A stretch of DNA of 64,000 nucleotides, taken from contig CAVYPD010000035.1 in NCBI GenBank assembly GCA_963770275.1, forward strand, positions 1 through 64,000. The letters run 5' to 3'. Source of the DNA: Roseiarcus sp963770275 (lineage in GTDB: Bacteria > Pseudomonadota > Alphaproteobacteria > Rhizobiales > Beijerinckiaceae). A program made the translations under genes and the position numbers. This document shows, piece after piece, positions 63,224 to 64,000 of this stretch (positions within the stretch are counted from its first letter, which is position 1; the number at the start of each line of letters is the position of its first letter). Below the pieces are notes generated by a model. The model did no database searches. It was not told the origin of the DNA and saw nothing but the letters and a program-made list of their open reading frames with translations.

Positions 63224-64000
63224 ATGCACAACCGCCTCCATTTCATCTCCGGCCTGCCTCGCTCGGGCTCGACCTTGCTCGCGGCGCTGCTGCGGCAGAA
63301 TCCGCGCTTTTCCGCCGGCATGAGCAGCCCGGTCTACGCGCTTTTCCGGTCGATGCTGCACGAGACCAGCGCGCGCAACGAAGGCTCGGTGTTCATCGAC
63401 GACGCCATCCGCAAGCGGCTCCTGACCGGGCGTGTTCGACGCCTACTATGCCGAGGCGACCCGGAGACGGTGATCTTCGACACCAACCGAGGGTTGGACG
63501 ACCAAAATTGCCGGCGCTGGTCGAGCTTTTCCCCGACGCCAAAATGATCTGCTGCGTGCGCAATCCCGCCTGGATTCTCGACAGCGTCGAAAACCTCATC
63601 CGTCGCAACGCCTTCGAACTTTCGGGCATCTTCAGCTACGAGTTCGGGCGGCACGGTCTATTCGCGCGTCGAGGGTCTCGCGTCGGCCGCGGGCATGTTC
63701 GGCTTCGCCTACAATGCGCTGCGCGAGGCGGTTTATGGCGAGCAGTCGGACCGCTTGCTCCTCGTGCGCTACGAAAGCCTGGTCGCCAATCCGCTCGGCA
63801 CGCTCGCCGCCGATCTACGGCTTCATCGGCGAGGACCTTCACCCGCACGATCCGCGCAACATCGAGCCCTGCTACGACATGATCGAGTTCGATCTGCGGC
63901 TCGGCACGCCCGGCCTGCATGACGTCGGACGCTCGGTCGAGGCGCGGGAGCGCAAGCCGATCCTGCCGCCGGACCTTTTCACCCGCTACCAGAAGGACGC
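63224..64000 (+). CDS. Sulfotransferase family protein, partial at window end (several frameshifts)
   Basis: The N-terminal PAPS 5'-phosphosulfate loop is LHFISGLPRSGSTLLAALLRQNPRFSAGMSSPV. Later segments are VIFDTNRG, LPALVELFPDAKMICCVRNPAWILDSVENLIRRNAFELSGIFSYEF, AAGMFGFAYNALREAVYGEQSDRLLLVRYESLVANPLGTLA, GFIGEDLHPHDPRNIEPCYDMIEFDLRLG and GRSVEARERKPILPPDLFTRYQKD. These lie in different frames, with at least four indels between 63430 and 63830. The gene continues past position 64000. Acceptor substrate unknown. Confidence 0.82.

Overview
The window is GC-rich DNA from what is most likely an alphaproteobacterium of the Hyphomicrobiales (Rhizobiales). This rests on gene content and style: a form II aerobic CO-dehydrogenase-type cluster, a liv operon carrying a DUF6867 partner, alphaproteobacterial glnD/grpE/gshB/rsmI housekeeping genes and sulfonate/taurine utilisation operons. 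Genus-level placement (for example a Beijerinckiaceae relative) is a guess.

Layout. 1-1282: an IS3-family element inserted into a methyltransferase gene. 1283-8012: a degraded integrative element read on the minus strand (methyltransferase remnants, unknown genes, DUF3631 ATPase, CHC2/Toprim primase, AlpA-like and HTH regulators, tyrosine integrase), with an int-alpA-primase-ATPase order reminiscent of phage satellites. 8291-10116: an autoregulated-looking arsR/SRPBCC pair and a CcdA-like membrane protein, closed by a bidirectional terminator. 10171-15805: a complete minus-strand branched-chain amino acid ABC importer (livH-M-G-F, DUF6867, livK). 16237-25603: the divergent cox cluster coxG-S-L-M-D-E, two XdhC/CoxI-type genes, a MoeA-like gene and mocA. 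CoxL carries AYRGAGR, the form II signature, and the S-L-M order fits form II, so CO oxidation is not assured. 25987-29310: radC, map, a CinA-like gene, gpt and tRNA-Leu(UAA), followed by a decayed integrase remnant.

29783-56434 is dominated by organosulfur scavenging. A 12-gene minus-strand operon (42492 down to 29783) holds an IPNS-like dioxygenase, metY, an ABC sulfonate importer, a flavin reductase, two DszC/SfnB-type oxidases, two NtaA/SnaA-type monooxygenases and SsuD. A second flavin reductase with serine acetyltransferase, an FAD/NAD(P)-binding protein, a tauABCD-ssuABC-like operon, another flavin monooxygenase and an MFS transporter follow. Three sites of the form GTCTA-N9-TAGAC lie in front of these units and overlap likely core promoters; I infer a common sulfur-starvation operator. 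56613-64000 is housekeeping: rsmI, yraN, gshB, glnD, grpE, alkB and a partial sulfotransferase.

A general caution: about twenty genes are interrupted by single-base indels while motifs and family lengths are preserved across frames. Most are repaired by removing one base. They occur in housekeeping genes as well (glnD, metY, coxL), so I regard most as sequence or assembly errors, not biological decay. Such genes are annotated over their full inferred extent.
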